Position numbers and translations under genes: made by a program. Shown here one piece after another: positions 1-6,266 of a stretch of DNA of 7,367 nt. Below the pieces are notes generated by a model. It saw nothing but the letters and a program-made list of their open reading frames with translations. It did no database searches and was not told the DNA's origin. Origin of the DNA: Desulfobacteraceae bacterium. Its GTDB lineage: Bacteria; Desulfobacterota; DSM-4660; Desulfatiglandales; B25-G16. The number at the start of each line of letters is the position of its first letter. Within the stretch, counting starts at the first letter, position 1. The stretch spans positions 1-7,367 of the forward strand of contig JAUWZC010000110.1 of assembly GCA_030615565.1 (NCBI GenBank). Reading direction: 5' to 3'.

Positions 1-1660
1 CCACCAATTAATGCTCAGGGCTGGCATGATCAGAAAGCTGGCAGCAGGAATCTATACCTATCTTCCATTTGGCCTGATGGCCATTAAGAAGACAGAAAAT
101 ATTGTCCGGGAAGAGATGGATAGGGCTGGTGCTATTGAACTCTTGCTTCCAGGCGTACAGCCAGGTGATTTATGGATGGAAAGTGGTCGATGGGATTATT
201 ATGGACCAGAGCTTCTAAGGTTCAGGGATCGACACAACAGAGAATCATGCTTGGGACCAACCCACGAGGAGGTAATTACTGACCTAGCGCGAAGGGAAAT
301 CCATTCATACAAACAATTGCCCATTAACCTGTATCAGATCCAGACTAAGTTCAGGGATGAGATCAGACCGAGATTCGGAATCATGAGAGCACGGGAATTT
401 ATCATGAAGGATGCCTATAGCTTTGATATAGATGAAGAGGGTGCAGGTAAGAGCTATGAGAGGATGTACGCTGCTTACGAGTCTATCTTTAGAAGGTGTG
501 GTCTAATATTCCGGGCAGTCGAGGCAGATACAGGCCCTATAGGCGGAAGTTTTTCTCACGAATTCATGGTCTTATCAAATAGTGGTGAAGACGATATTGT
601 AAGCTGTCAAAATTGTCAGTATGCATCCAACTTAGAAAAGGCAGAGGTAATAGTAAGAGAGGGTGATATCAAAGATATTGAGAAAGAAAAAACTCTACAA
701 ATTGTAGATACACCTGAAATTAGAACCATAGATGAGGTAACTAAATTTTTATCTATTAGCCCCCAAAAATTGGTCAAAACCCTTATCTATCAAACTGAGC
801 ATGGACCTGTAGCTGTTTTAGTAAGAGGGGATCATGAATTGAATGAAACCAAACTAAGCAATGTACTTAATGTTCAAGAGCTTACTATGGCAGATCCGGA
901 AACTGTATTTGATGTAACTGGTGCCCCTATGGGCTTTGCAGGGGCTATTGGCCTAAAGGTAAGAATAGTTGCTGACCTTGCCATTAAGGAGATAAAAAAT
1001 ATGGTAATGGGGGCAAACAAGAATGATAAGCATGTCCTCAATGTAAATGAAGGCAGGGATTTTCATGTAGAGCAATATGCAGATTTAAGGATGATAACTT
1101 CCTCTGACCCATGCCCTAGGTGTGGAGGGAAGCTAAGATTTGGTAAGGGAATAGAGGTTGGCCAGGTCTTTAAGTTAGGAACCAAGTATTCTACAACCCT
1201 TAAGGCCAACTTTCTGGATAAAAATGGCCGGGAAACTCCCATTATTATGGGATGTTATGGTATAGGTATAGGAAGAGTCGTTGCAGCAATTATTGAACAA
1301 AGTCACGACGAGAATGGTATTATATTTCCTGTATCTATTTCTCCTTTTGAGGTAACGATCCTACCCCTTGAAATACATGAGGCCACTGTTAGAAAAGTGG
1401 CTGAGAACTTATACCAGCATCTGAATGATTTGGGCCTCTCAGTCTTTTTCGATGACAGGGATGAAAGACCAGGCTTCAAGCTCAAGGACGCTGATCTTTT
1501 AGGCATACCTGTGAGAGCCACTGTCAGTTTAAGAACACTTAAAAGTGACTCTGTTGAGATCAAGTTACGTTCTAATCAAGATCTCAGATTAATATCCATA
1601 AACAAAACCCCTAAAGCGATAAAGGAGGTTGTCCAAAGCCTCTATGATTCGCTTAAATGA
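1..1660 (+). CDS. proS: Prolyl-tRNA synthetase, bacterial type with editing insert (5' partial)
   Basis: Class II aminoacyl-tRNA synthetase that charges tRNA-Pro with proline in the cytoplasm. The frame is open to the window edge: His-Gln-Leu precedes the first Met (position 11), matching the HQLMLRAG stretch inside E. coli ProS. The true start therefore lies roughly 20-25 codons upstream, and the Met at 11 is internal. Counting from that Met: the catalytic core has GPTHEE (82-87), TKFRDE (112-117) and motif 3 GCYGIGIGR (414-422). The editing insert, which hydrolyses Ala-tRNA-Pro, spans about 225-380, with VKT (255-257) and GDHELN (273-278). An anticodon-binding domain runs from about 446 to the end. 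CxxC pairs at 199/202 and 368/371 flank the insert and probably bind zinc; E. coli ProS lacks them, but I recall them in many other bacteria. The 3' end overlaps rel by 17 bases, implying one operon. Full domain set and no frame defects. Confidence 0.97.
   Translation, partial: HQLMLRAGMIRKLAAGIYTYLPFGLMAIKKTENIVREEMDRAGAIELLLPGVQPGDLWMESGRWDYYGPELLRFRDRHNRESCLGPTHEEVITDLARREIHSYKQLPINLYQIQTKFRDEIRPRFGIMRAREFIMKDAYSFDIDEEGAGKSYERMYAAYESIFRRCGLIFRAVEADTGPIGGSFSHEFMVLSNSGEDDIVSCQNCQYASNLEKAEVIVREGDIKDIEKEKTLQIVDTPEIRTIDEVTKFLSISPQKLVKTLIYQTEHGPVAVLVRGDHELNETKLSNVLNVQELTMADPETVFDVTGAPMGFAGAIGLKVRIVADLAIKEIKNMVMGANKNDKHVLNVNEGRDFHVEQYADLRMITSSDPCPRCGGKLRFGKGIEVGQVFKLGTKYSTTLKANFLDKNGRETPIIMGCYGIGIGRVVAAIIEQSHDENGIIFPVSISPFEVTILPLEIHEATVRKVAENLYQHLNDLGLSVFFDDRDERPGFKLKDADLLGIPVRATVSLRTLKSDSVEIKLRSNQDLRLISINKTPKAIKEVVQSLYDSLK
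1621..1628 (+). promoter_or_regulatory. Ribosome binding site for rel, inside the end of proS
   Basis: AAAGGAGG is a near-perfect Shine-Dalgarno sequence within the last proS codons. It decides the rel start poorly. The TTG at 1629 directly abuts it (0-base spacer), while the ATG at 1644 is 15 bases away, longer than usual. The ATG is preferred because a start touching the Shine-Dalgarno is not workable and because MIRLNDI is a common N-terminus for this family. Translating ribosomes finishing proS would pass through this site, so coupling is likely. Confidence 0.6.
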
Positions 1661-3785
1661 TATAACCTCAAATATTCTCTCTTATCATCCTATCGCAGAT
1701 ATAGGTTTGATTGAAAAGGCATATGTCTATTCAGCCAAGGTTCACAAGGGACAGGTCCGTTTATCCGGGGAGCCATACCTTACCCACCCCTTAGAAGTTG
1801 CTGGAATTCTTACCAAAATGAAGATGGATGAAGTTAGTGTCGCCTCTGGTCTCCTCCATGATACAGTTGAGGATACATTAGCTGAGCTAACAGAAATTGA
1901 ACATCTTTTCGGCAAAGAGGTGGCAGGCATAGTAGATGGTGTTACCAAAATCAGTAAGATACATTTCTTGAGAAAAGAGATACAACAGGCAGAGAATATA
2001 AAAAAGATGATTCTTGCTATGGCTACCGATATCAGAGTCCTTCTCGTTAAGTTGGCAGATCGATTGCATAATATGCAGACCCTCGGCTTTCAACCACCTG
2101 AGAAACAGGGAGCAATAGCAAAGGAAACCCTTGATATTTATGCACCTCTTGCAGGAAGGATGGGTATCTACTGGCTAAAGTCAACCTTGGAGGATCTCTC
2201 CCTTTTTTATCTTGAACCAAAAAATTACGAGGATATAAGGTTAGGCATTGCCCAGAGGCAAGAGGGACAGGAAAAATTTATTAGAGAGATAAAGGAAATT
2301 TTATCCAAGAAATTAAGTGAGTCCACTATAAAAGCCACGATAAAGGGAAGAAATAAGCATTTTTATAGTATTTATCAAAAGATGATGGAGCAGGATCTGA
2401 ATGTAGACCAGGTCTATGATATACTGGCCTTCAGGATAATAGTAAATTCTGTAAAGGACTGCTATGAGGTTTTAGGCCTGATCCATTCTATGTGGAAACC
2501 AGTGACAGGTCGTTTTAGGGATTATATCTCTCTACCTAAGGCCAATATGTATCAGTCTTTGCACACCACGGTAATCAGCTCTCTGGGTGAAAGAATGGAG
2601 ATACAGATAAGAACATGGGATATGGACAGAATCTCCGAGGAGGGGATTGCTGCTCACTGGAGGTATAAAGAGGGAGATGGGTCGGGGAAAGAGATGGACA
2701 GGCAATATTCATGGATGAGGCAATTGTTAGAATGGCAGAAAAGCCTGACTGACCCAAAGGAATTTTTAGAAACAGTTAAGTTGGATCTTTTTAGCAGTGA
2801 GGTCTATGTTTTTACGCCTAAAGGCGAGGTAAAGGAACTTCCCAGGGGAGCAACCCCTATTGATTTTGCTTATAGTATCCATTCAGAGATTGGGAATAGA
2901 TGTATAGGTGCTAAGGTAAACGAAAAAATAGTCCGCTTAACCCATCAGCTTAAAACCGGAGATATAGTTCAGATTCTTACCTCTAAAAATCATAAACCTA
3001 GTAAGGATTGGCTAAAGTTTGTAAAGACATCCACAGCCAGGACCAGGATTAGACAATGGATAAAAAAAGAAGAGAGGAAAGATAGTCTAACTATTGGAAG
3101 GGATATCCTGGAAAAAGAGCTTAAAAAAGTTAACCTTAATTTATCCAGGTTACTCGGTAGCGAACAGCTTTTAGATGTTGTCCATAGATTTTCACTAAAA
3201 AGTGTAGACGATCTTTTAGCCAATATCGGTTATGGCAAAATCTCAGCAAAGCAGGTTTTAAACCGGCTTGTTCCCCATTTAGGGATAAAAGAGGATAAGG
3301 CAGAGGGCTTTGTCCAGAAGATAGTTCACAAGATAAAAAGAAAAAGGGAAGACACCGGGATTAAGATTAAAGGAATGAGTGATATGCTCATTCGCTTTGC
3401 AAAGTGCTGCCACCCACTAGCAGGCGAATCAGTTATCGGTTTTATTACCAGGGGAAGGGGAGTCACTATTCATTCAAAAAAATGCCGGTTCATTAGAGAT
3501 GCTGATCCAGATCGGTTAGTAGGGGTAGAATGGGAACCTTCCGAGGATGTAAGTTATTTAGCAAGATTAAAGGTTACCAATATCTCTAAAAAAGGTATGC
3601 TGGCAAATTTAAGTGCTATATTTACCCAATGCGAGGCCAATATTTTAGATGCAAATGTGCAGACAACTATTGATAAAAAGGGAATATCCACCTTTACCAT
3701 TGAAGTCTCTGATTATGCTCAATTAAGAGATATTATCTTAAAAATTAAGAAGATTAAGGAGGTTTTAAAGGTGGAGCGGGTTTGA
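1644..3785 (+). CDS. rel: Bifunctional (p)ppGpp synthetase/hydrolase, Rel/SpoT family
   Basis: Makes and degrades the alarmone (p)ppGpp in response to starvation, sensing uncharged tRNA on the ribosome. 713 residues from the ATG, the normal full length. Domain order: HD hydrolase (about 20-180) with intact metal ligands in THP (47-49), HD (72-73) and the LADRLHN block (137-143); synthetase (about 225-345) with GRNKHFYSIYQK (235-246), the catalytic Asp of YDILAFRI (258-265) and the Glu of MEIQIRT (318-324); TGS (about 386-448); helical region; zinc-finger/CC domain with AKCCHP (586-591) and C614; C-terminal ACT (about 640-713). The intact HD motif indicates hydrolase activity. The synthetase loop reads RFRD (290-293), a conservative variant of the RFKD seen in bifunctional enzymes and unlike the EFDD of RelA-only types. 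The gene overlaps proS upstream and the convergent rpmB downstream. It could equally be named spoT or relA. Confidence 0.96.
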   Translation: MIRLNDITSNILSYHPIADIGLIEKAYVYSAKVHKGQVRLSGEPYLTHPLEVAGILTKMKMDEVSVASGLLHDTVEDTLAELTEIEHLFGKEVAGIVDGVTKISKIHFLRKEIQQAENIKKMILAMATDIRVLLVKLADRLHNMQTLGFQPPEKQGAIAKETLDIYAPLAGRMGIYWLKSTLEDLSLFYLEPKNYEDIRLGIAQRQEGQEKFIREIKEILSKKLSESTIKATIKGRNKHFYSIYQKMMEQDLNVDQVYDILAFRIIVNSVKDCYEVLGLIHSMWKPVTGRFRDYISLPKANMYQSLHTTVISSLGERMEIQIRTWDMDRISEEGIAAHWRYKEGDGSGKEMDRQYSWMRQLLEWQKSLTDPKEFLETVKLDLFSSEVYVFTPKGEVKELPRGATPIDFAYSIHSEIGNRCIGAKVNEKIVRLTHQLKTGDIVQILTSKNHKPSKDWLKFVKTSTARTRIRQWIKKEERKDSLTIGRDILEKELKKVNLNLSRLLGSEQLLDVVHRFSLKSVDDLLANIGYGKISAKQVLNRLVPHLGIKEDKAEGFVQKIVHKIKRKREDTGIKIKGMSDMLIRFAKCCHPLAGESVIGFITRGRGVTIHSKKCRFIRDADPDRLVGVEWEPSEDVSYLARLKVTNISKKGMLANLSAIFTQCEANILDANVQTTIDKKGISTFTIEVSDYAQLRDIILKIKKIKEVLKVERV

Positions 3786-3977
3786 TTCTACTTCCCTTAC
3801 CACCAGCCCTGATCTTAGACACCTTGTGCAGACCTTGATTTTTTTAGTCTGGCCTTTCACTTTAACTCTCACCGTTTGGAGGTTTGGATACCAACGTCTT
3901 TTAGTCTTATTGTTTGCATGACTCACATTATGTCCTACAACAGGTCTTTTGCCGCATATTTCACACACCTTAGACAT
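3765..3977 (-). CDS. rpmB: 50S ribosomal protein L28 (zinc-binding four-cysteine form)
   Basis: Small protein of the large ribosomal subunit, 70 residues, usual length. It opens with MSKVCEICGKRPVVGHNVSH, the L28 signature. C5/C8 and C50/C53 form two CxxC pairs, so this is the zinc-ribbon (C+) paralogue form rather than the cysteine-free form induced under zinc limitation in some bacteria. ATG start, with AGGA (plus-strand 3987-3990) nine bases upstream. The last seven codons, including the stop, lie antisense to the end of rel, so the C-terminal tail after REV (61-63) is probably lineage-specific. No strong promoter is visible in the 41 bases between the start and the palindrome at 4019. Transcription may begin within or beyond that element, or read through from the oxidoreductase gene. 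Confidence 0.96.
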   Translation of the reverse strand: MSKVCEICGKRPVVGHNVSHANNKTKRRWYPNLQTVRVKVKGQTKKIKVCTRCLRSGLVVREVESNPLHL

Positions 3978-4018
3978 TCTATTATTTCCTTTAGTTTTTT
4001 ATTTATTGTCTGGTAACT

Positions 4019-4130
4019 ATTCACCGCAGAGACGCAGAAATCGCCGAGTTTTAGTTTCCCTTTGTCCCGCAGGCAGCGGGGCAAAGGGAAAGTCATTCAC
4101 CTCTGCGGCCTCCGCGTCTCTGCGGTGAAT
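4019..4130. repeat. 112-bp nested palindrome, probable dispersed non-coding repeat (MITE/REP-like)
   Basis: The ends form a perfect 17-bp inverted repeat (4019-4035 with 4114-4130; arm ATTCACCGCAGAGACGC). Partial pairing continues inward for about 13 more bases per arm. Inside lies a second hairpin of 16 pairs (4055-4070 with 4076-4091, one G-T wobble at 4065/4081) with a five-base loop, AGGCA. The element is much more GC-rich than its flanks and has no open reading frame of note. It fills most of the gap between two minus-strand genes. From memory, CACCGCAGAGACGC-type palindromes recur in intergenic regions of many environmental genomes; I could not check this. No T-run follows on either strand, so a classical intrinsic terminator is unlikely, although the structure could pause or protect transcripts. 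No target-site duplication stands out. Confidence 0.8.
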
Positions 4131-4146
4131 GCCTATTACTTTTAAG

Positions 4147-5502
4147 CTAACTCCATTTAACAGATTCCCCCATTTTTAACAACTCATTGATTAGGATATC
4201 TACCTCATTTGTTATTAGATCATATGCATTGCTTAAGGGAGGGCTAAAGATAGTTTCATATTGAGAGATTCTTGCTAAAGGAATCTCTTCACCTATCATC
4301 AGAAGAACCCTCTCACCTATCCTGCTGACCTCCCTTGGACCCAGCATCTGGACACCAACCAAGGTCTGTTTATCTGGATCAGCGATTAACTTAGCCCAAA
4401 AATCCTCCCCATTAAACATCTTCTTTCGAGTAGTCGCCTTTCTAACTACTGATAAAACCTCCAACCCCTCTCTCCTAGCTACACTTTCTTTTATCCCCAC
4501 AGATACAATTGTAGTTCCAAAGATTTCTGCCCCGAATGTGTTTAATAATCCCAAAAAAGGCACGATATTACCGAATTGAATATTCCGCCCAATGACCCTT
4601 CCGTTCCTATTGGAGTATGTTGCCAATGCCGTAATTATCTTTTTCTTATTTAACATATACCATCCCTCAATGCAATCTCCAGCTGCATAGATACAGGGAT
4701 CACTTGTTTGAAGGTACTGATTCACCTCAATTCCACCGGTCTTACCAATCTTCAATCCAGCCTTTCTTGCCAGCTCCACATCCGGAACAATCCCTTTGGC
4801 CACAAGAACCCAGTCTGCCTCAACTGTTTCACCGTTTGAGAGAAAGAGCCTAATCTCGTCTTTCCCGGGCTCTGCTCTTATAACAGACGCAGACAGGTGG
4901 ACTGAGACCCCTGCACCTTTGATAAGAGGATTCAGTTTTTCACCCATATCAGGATCAAGCTGCTGGGAAAGGAGGCTGTTAGAGGATACCATAATAGAAA
5001 CAGATGGATAACCTTTTTTAATCAGTGTTTCAGCCATCTCTAACCCTATTATTCCTCCACCGAGAATAACAGCTCTTTTTCCTTCGGGCATGACCGATTC
5101 TATCCTTTTAGCATATCTTAATTCTGTGGTAAGAAAGTGTACCCTATCTCCAACGAGATCTGGAATGTCTGGCATTTTATTACTGGCCCCAGTATTAATT
5201 ACCAATATGTCATAGGGTATTTCTTCTCCATCAACCTTAATAGCCTTCTTTTCTCTGTCAATAGAGTCTACATTCTTTTCCGTGTGGAGCCCTATTCTCT
5301 TTTTCTCAAACCATGGAGGTGTAGCATAAAACATATCTTCAAAGGATAATGTATTCCTGAGAACAAATGGCTGTTCACATGGTGTATAAGCGGTCCTTTC
5401 CCTTCTTGTATAAATATCAATCTGTGCAGGATTACCCAGAAGTCTTAAGGTATTTGCGCAGACAATACATGCACCACCTCCACCAACCATAACAATCTTC
5501 AC
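4147..5502 (-). CDS. FAD-dependent pyridine nucleotide-disulfide oxidoreductase (NADH oxidase / CoA-disulfide reductase-like)
   Basis: Soluble flavoprotein of 451 residues that moves electrons from NAD(P)H through FAD to a disulfide, persulfide, oxygen or similar acceptor; the acceptor cannot be read from sequence. N-terminal FAD-binding Rossmann fold starts MKIVMVGGGGAC (1-12). NAD(P)H-binding fold has VILGGGIIGLEMAE (145-158). The second FAD motif is IYAAGDC (271-277). The C-terminal dimerisation domain (about 325-445) ends with a YETIFSPPLSNAYD block (415-428), as in CoA-disulfide reductases and NADH oxidases. C42 in YTPCEQPF sits where these enzymes carry their single redox cysteine (usual form Y-x-x-C-x-x-P-Y), but the Glu-Gln after it is atypical. 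The start is GTG (plus-strand 5500-5502), supported by AGGAG (ctcct at 5509-5513) six bases upstream. Stop is TAG. It stands alone between the palindrome and a long repeat-bearing gap, so context gives no clue to substrate. Confidence 0.88.
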   Translation of the reverse strand: MKIVMVGGGGACIVCANTLRLLGNPAQIDIYTRRERTAYTPCEQPFVLRNTLSFEDMFYATPPWFEKKRIGLHTEKNVDSIDREKKAIKVDGEEIPYDILVINTGASNKMPDIPDLVGDRVHFLTTELRYAKRIESVMPEGKRAVILGGGIIGLEMAETLIKKGYPSVSIMVSSNSLLSQQLDPDMGEKLNPLIKGAGVSVHLSASVIRAEPGKDEIRLFLSNGETVEADWVLVAKGIVPDVELARKAGLKIGKTGGIEVNQYLQTSDPCIYAAGDCIEGWYMLNKKKIITALATYSNRNGRVIGRNIQFGNIVPFLGLLNTFGAEIFGTTIVSVGIKESVARREGLEVLSVVRKATTRKKMFNGEDFWAKLIADPDKQTLVGVQMLGPREVSRIGERVLLMIGEEIPLARISQYETIFSPPLSNAYDLITNEVDILINELLKMGESVKWS

Positions 5503-5559
5503 TTTAGTCTCCTGTTTAGGATTGATTTTCTTTTTATTTGACGGGTAAGATATACGTAA

Positions 5560-5591
5560 AAGTTTAGCTATCAGAAGGGATGGCTAAACTT
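5560..5591. promoter_or_regulatory. Hairpin upstream of the oxidoreductase gene (possible leader or operator structure)
   Basis: Inverted repeat of 13 pairs (5560-5572 with 5579-5591), arm AAGTTTAGCTATC, with one T-G wobble and a six-base loop AGAAGG. It lies 58 bases upstream of the GTG on the minus strand. Read on that strand, four T residues follow the stem, so a weak intrinsic terminator or attenuator is possible, but the stem is AT-rich. A poor -10-like TATATC (plus-strand 5549-5554) lies between hairpin and gene, with only a weak -35 in the loop. A promoter here is not established. Confidence 0.5.
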
Positions 5592-5592
5592 C

Positions 5593-5684
5593 AATGAAAA
5601 ATGAAAAATTTAAACGGGAAATGTTAAAATTATATAAAAAACCTCCTTGTTTTGAAATTTTAATTTTGCATTTTGCAATGATGT
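5593..5684. repeat. AT-rich degenerate tandem repeats with 7-base period
   Basis: Two blocks read cleanly in steps of seven. At 5593-5606 AATGAAA occurs twice in tandem, and A-rich heptamers ending in AA continue in phase to about 5634. At 5650-5677 four consecutive heptamers occur, the last two both TTTTGCA and the first two one- or two-base variants of it. No reading frame or RNA gene is apparent. This is part of the gene-free stretch 5503-5928. The pattern resembles the heptanucleotide short tandem repeats (STRR) described from filamentous cyanobacteria, although nothing else here points to a cyanobacterium. Confidence 0.6.
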
Positions 5685-5709
5685 CTTGCAGTTATTTCTA
5701 ACTGCAAGA
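5684..5709. other. Perfect 11-bp hairpin in the intergenic region
   Basis: TCTTGCAGTTA (5684-5694) pairs perfectly with 5699-5709 around a four-base loop, TTTC. Neither strand has a T-run after it, so it is not a standard terminator. TGCAAGA, the end of the right arm, recurs at 5740-5746. It could be a protein-binding palindrome upstream of the oxidoreductase gene or another small dispersed repeat; the sequence does not decide. Confidence 0.6.
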
Positions 5710-5761
5710 GGGTTAAGATATACCCTATGGATTTTTAGATGCAAGAAAAAAATGTTGGTAA

Positions 5762-5796
5762 TGTCCGTAGTCTGTTGTCCATAGTCATTTGTACTT
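5762..5796. repeat. Five degenerate heptamers of the type wGTCnnT
   Basis: Five consecutive 7-base units fill this stretch in phase. TGTCCGT (5762-5768) and TGTCCAT (5776-5782) alternate with AGTCTGT (5769-5775) and AGTCATT (5783-5789), and a decayed unit follows at 5790-5796. The alternation also gives a 14-base period. No gene signals accompany it. Confidence 0.65.
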
Positions 5797-5866
5797 GCTT
5801 TCTAAGTACTTATCCTTGTCCGGGTTGTGAGCCATGAACACAACACACCTAACAAACCCAACGACT

Positions 5867-5901
5867 CAACAAATAACTATTAACTGATAACGGATAACTT
5901 A
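5867..5901. repeat. Tandem heptamers of the type TAACnnA
   Basis: Four units starting TAAC lie end to end at 5874-5901 (for example TAACTGA at 5881-5887 and TAACGGA at 5888-5894). A decayed CAACAAA (5867-5873) precedes them, and further C/A-rich units are traceable back to about 5840. The block ends 28 bases before the start of the next reading frame, within its likely upstream control region. Confidence 0.65.
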
Positions 5902-5928
5902 CATCACTAAAATATAAAAGAGGGTCCC

Positions 5929-6266
5929 TTGCCGTTAGAACTTCATTCCCTAAACCATGGCCGGATTGCCTTTGGCTTTTTTAACATTGAAACTGATCTT
6001 CTCCTCCTGGAGAAATACTTCTTTTTTGCCCATTTCTTCTGCAATATGGTAAAAAAATAGCTTCATGGCAAGGCCATGAGATAGACGAAATTGCCTTACC
6101 AGGATATGTAATCGAGAGATCTGGTGATGTGGGTAACCTTATGGGTGCAATCCAGTGTATAGATCTAAGGGGATTTATCGGAGGCGTCTATCAACTTTTC
6201 CCATTTCCCCAGAGTCCTGAGCAGTTCAAACAGAAACCGGATGGAGAAGCAAATAGGCTATGTTAG
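5929..6266 (+). pseudogene. N-terminal part of an unrecognised conserved-looking protein, interrupted by a frame change at an A7 run
   Basis: I do not recognise this family. A TTG start (5929) follows AGAGGG with a four-base spacer and encodes 43 residues (LHSLNHGRIAFGFF near the start, then a Leu/Phe-rich helix-like stretch) before TAG at 6058-6060. In the -1 frame coding continues at once: a hydrophilic segment with WQGHEIDEIALPGY, then GDVGNLMGAIQ, DLRGFIGGVYQLFPFP and KPDGEANR, to TAG at 6264-6266. Joined, this gives about 112 residues of protein-like composition, and the following 82-residue frame looks like its continuation, for a total near 190. There is no signal peptide and no convincing transmembrane segment. 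Most likely a gene broken by homopolymer mutation or a sequencing indel; programmed frameshifting is the alternative. No catalytic motif is evident. Confidence 0.6.
6051..6079 (+). other. Candidate -1 ribosomal frameshift site: slippery A7, stop and hairpin
   Basis: In the zero frame the codons are GTA AAA AAA TAG, so the seven A residues (6051-6057) form the classical X XXY YYZ heptamer A AAA AAA. A -1 slip there leads exactly into the open frame that continues to 6266. After a five-base spacer (6058-6062) comes a stem of seven pairs, TCATGGC (6063-6069) with 6073-6079, closed by a three-base loop. Slippery heptamer, short spacer and stem match the layout known from bacterial dnaX and insertion-sequence frameshifts, but the hairpin is small and chance is possible. 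Confidence 0.35.

Noticed and set aside
11..13. ATG at 11 as the proS start
   Set aside because: Upstream in-frame His-Gln-Leu matches the inside of known ProS proteins, so the gene continues beyond the window edge.
1629..1643. TTG at 1629 as the rel start, adding five residues
   Set aside because: It directly touches the AAAGGAGG ribosome binding site with no spacer; the ATG at 1644 gives the family-typical MIRLNDI N-terminus.
1303..3223. Minus-strand open frames inside proS and rel
   Set aside because: Antisense shadows of conserved coding sequence; their composition is unlike real proteins.
4019..4130. tRNA or other standard RNA gene in the GC-rich hairpin region
   Set aside because: The fold is a simple nested palindrome without cloverleaf features, an acceptor end or an anticodon arm.
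4796..5349. Plus-strand open frames of about 70 codons opposite the oxidoreductase gene
   Set aside because: They are antisense to a well-supported enzyme gene, with no family resemblance or convincing ribosome binding site.
5684..5709. Hairpin as an intrinsic terminator
   Set aside because: No T-rich tail on either strand, and no gene ends nearby on either side.
5762..5901. CRISPR array
   Set aside because: The repeats are only seven bases, contiguous and degenerate, with no spacers and no cas genes in the window.
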